Part shown: in pieces, positions 62,791 to 64,000 of the stretch
Position numbering within the stretch: position 1 is the first letter of the stretch
How the letters are laid out: the number at the start of each line of letters is the position of its first letter
Source: SIG672 sp045657105
GTDB taxonomy: Bacteria; Bacillota; Clostridia; Oscillospirales; CAG-272
Direction of reading: 5' to 3'
Assembly: GCA_045657105.1 (NCBI GenBank)
Contig: JAZOSN010000059.1
Coordinates: forward strand, 37,704 to 101,703
Length of the DNA: 64,000 nucleotides
Notes under the pieces: generated by a model
The model's database searches: none
Told to the model about the DNA's origin: nothing
The model's input: the letters and a program-made list of their open reading frames with translations, nothing else
Program-made: the position numbers and the translations under genes

Positions 62791-63900
62791 TTATTCTATT
62801 GGCTCAAGTGTAAGCGTCCCTTTTTCAGCAGACCAATCGCAGTTGTCCCAACCCACCATGTCAGGATTGTAACGTACAATGACATTGCCGTACCATTTAT
62901 CTTTTTCAGTTATTTGGGGACAATCTCCCGCAAATGTTATAGTCATAGTACTATAGTTGAAAAAGGTACGACCGCTCACCATATTCACTGAAGCAGGCAC
63001 CTCAACAGAGACGGGTGAGGTGATGGAAAACATAGCATAGCCGTCAAGACTCTCTACGCCATCTCGGAATATAATACTCTTCAGTGCATGGCTGTTAAAT
63101 ATGACATTTGAAGCTGTGGGTTCATACAATCGTAGATTTTTTCCGACAGAAATGGACTCAAGGCCGATACATCCATCAAAAGCATTCTTTACGATTTTCT
63201 CCAAGCTGTCGGGGAGATACAAACTTTTCAAGGCTGAGCAATTAAGGAACGAACCCTCATCTATGATTGTCATTCCCTCGGGTAATACAACCTCCTCAAG
63301 CGAGGTACAATCACGAAATGCATAATACGTCCCCATCAGCTTTGTCAGCGGAGACAGGTCTATGCGTGTAAGTGCCGTGCAGTCCTCAAAGCAACTGGTG
63401 CTTAAAGATGTAATTCCACAGCCCTTGGCAAACTCTACCTGTTTTAGCATAGTGCAGTGAGCAAAGGTGGCAAGACCGAAGCTGCGGATGGAAGACGGAA
63501 TATAGGCCGATTCAATGGCAGTGCCTTCAAATACTCCCTGCACCACACCGGTATATCCATTCTCATTCTGCTTGGTTACACCCAGCAAAATTCTTACCGG
63601 CAGACCCTCAATAGAGTCAGGAATCACCACGTCGGTACGTTCGCCCTTGTAGCGAATCAAACGAATTACACGCTCGCCATCCTTTTCAAATATATCATAG
63701 TCGAAATCTGAAGCGGCATTCGGAACCAATACTTCCGTAGTCGGTGTATCCGTAGTCGGTGTATCCGTGGTCGGTGTATCCGTGGTCGGTGTATCCGTGG
63801 TCGGCACATCCGATGAAGGTGTCGTTTGACAGGAGCAGCACAGTGTCAGGAGAGAGATAAAGAGAAAAACAACAGCCATTCGGCGAAAAAATACGGTCAT
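62791..63900 (-). CDS. BspA-type leucine-rich-repeat surface protein
   Basis: The 369 residues form a surface protein of the LRR_5 (BspA) type. A signal peptide ends in LLTLCCSCQTT, a Cys-rich end that may act as an imperfect lipobox. A Pro-Thr-Asp repeat (about 31-55) leads to the repeat domain (about 105-340) with units such as AIESAYIPSSIRSFGLATFA and CTSLEEVVLPEGMTIIDEGS. Such proteins are known as adhesins in oral and gut bacteria. The ATG at 63900 follows GGTGG; the ORF extends to 63975 without support. Confidence 0.85.
   Translation of the reverse strand: MTVFFRRMAVVFLFISLLTLCCSCQTTPSSDVPTTDTPTTDTPTTDTPTTDTPTTEVLVPNAASDFDYDIFEKDGERVIRLIRYKGERTDVVIPDSIEGLPVRILLGVTKQNENGYTGVVQGVFEGTAIESAYIPSSIRSFGLATFAHCTMLKQVEFAKGCGITSLSTSCFEDCTALTRIDLSPLTKLMGTYYAFRDCTSLEEVVLPEGMTIIDEGSFLNCSALKSLYLPDSLEKIVKNAFDGCIGLESISVGKNLRLYEPTASNVIFNSHALKSIIFRDGVESLDGYAMFSITSPVSVEVPASVNMVSGRTFFNYSTMTITFAGDCPQITEKDKWYGNVIVRYNPDMVGWDNCDWSAEKGTLTLEPIE
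63734..63808. repeat. 15-bp tandem repeat coding the PTTDT linker
   Basis: Five copies of TCCGTGGTCGGTGTA with a few changes, inside the leucine-rich-repeat protein gene. A change of copy number stays in frame. Confidence 0.85.
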
Positions 63901-64000
63901 TATAAAAATTCCACCTGTATGAATGATAGATTTACGCCATTGAGTGTTCGGTACGACGACTCGATAATTCTTCATTTGTCAGTTAATGTTAATTAAATTT

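Overview
The window looks like chromosome from a spore-forming, obligately anaerobic member of the class Clostridia, probably an uncultured gut lineage. Spore formation is shown by an adjacent spoIIGA-sigE pair, a CotH-type spore coat kinase and a CwlD-like cell-wall amidase. Anaerobic metabolism is shown by a full-length pyruvate:ferredoxin oxidoreductase. A complete nine-gene V-type ATPase operon and T-box control of tryptophan synthesis also fit this group. I see no tRNA, rRNA or CRISPR array and no intact transposase.

Layout. 0-5.7 kb (minus strand): a CotH-like protein with an extreme Glu-Pro repeat tail, RadA, a CwlD-like amidase and a membrane protein. 5.8-10.3 kb: a Xer-type recombinase, a DUF1385 membrane protein, a small holin-like protein and spoIIGA-sigE. 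10.4-13.8 kb (plus strand): IreB, RibF, a DacF-like protein that has lost all three catalytic motifs, and CysE. 13.8-14.3 kb: palindromic repeats. 14.3-17.8 kb: pyruvate:ferredoxin oxidoreductase. 18.0-23.8 kb: a Zeta-toxin-like kinase behind a small partner gene, three unknown minus-strand genes, a phosphodiesterase, a membrane protein, RqcH and an unknown protein. 23.9-32.9 kb: the V-ATPase operon, whose proteolipid carries the ion-site residues of sodium-pumping enzymes. 33.0-36.0 kb: a DUF4830 protein and two RNA methyltransferases, the second being RlmD (RumA).

The accessory region lies at 36.0-38.3 kb. The last codons of rlmD recur twice downstream as a direct repeat, marking two short cassettes with AT-rich single-gene cargo. 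The pattern is that of small elements accreted at the rumA integration site. The second cassette starts with an unusual array: ten heptamers (GTGATAT on the left arm, its complement ATATCAC on the right arm) separated by mini-hairpins, directly upstream of an Avd-like four-helix-bundle gene. This is the best candidate here for an undescribed system.

38.4-45.5 kb: a GH5-like glycosidase, a DUF3267 protease-like protein, a phosphotransferase, an SGNH esterase, a split chromate transporter linked to an unknown PD-(D/E)XK-like protein, and the CCA-adding enzyme. Two NrdR-box-like palindromes flank the divergent promoter region here although no ribonucleotide reductase gene is present. 45.5-58.4 kb (minus strand): a large sugar-uptake operon with a 1,070-residue binding protein, two permease pairs, a DUF5696 protein and an NHL-TPR-YIP1 membrane protein. 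It has its own promoter and a leader terminator but no ATPase gene. 58.9-61.0 kb: a small HTH gene, then a Trp T-box, a 21-codon ORF and a lone trpB. 61.0-64.0 kb: repeats, an XRE-zinc-ribbon regulator, a GyrI-like protein, a TATCGT repeat array and a leucine-rich-repeat lipoprotein.
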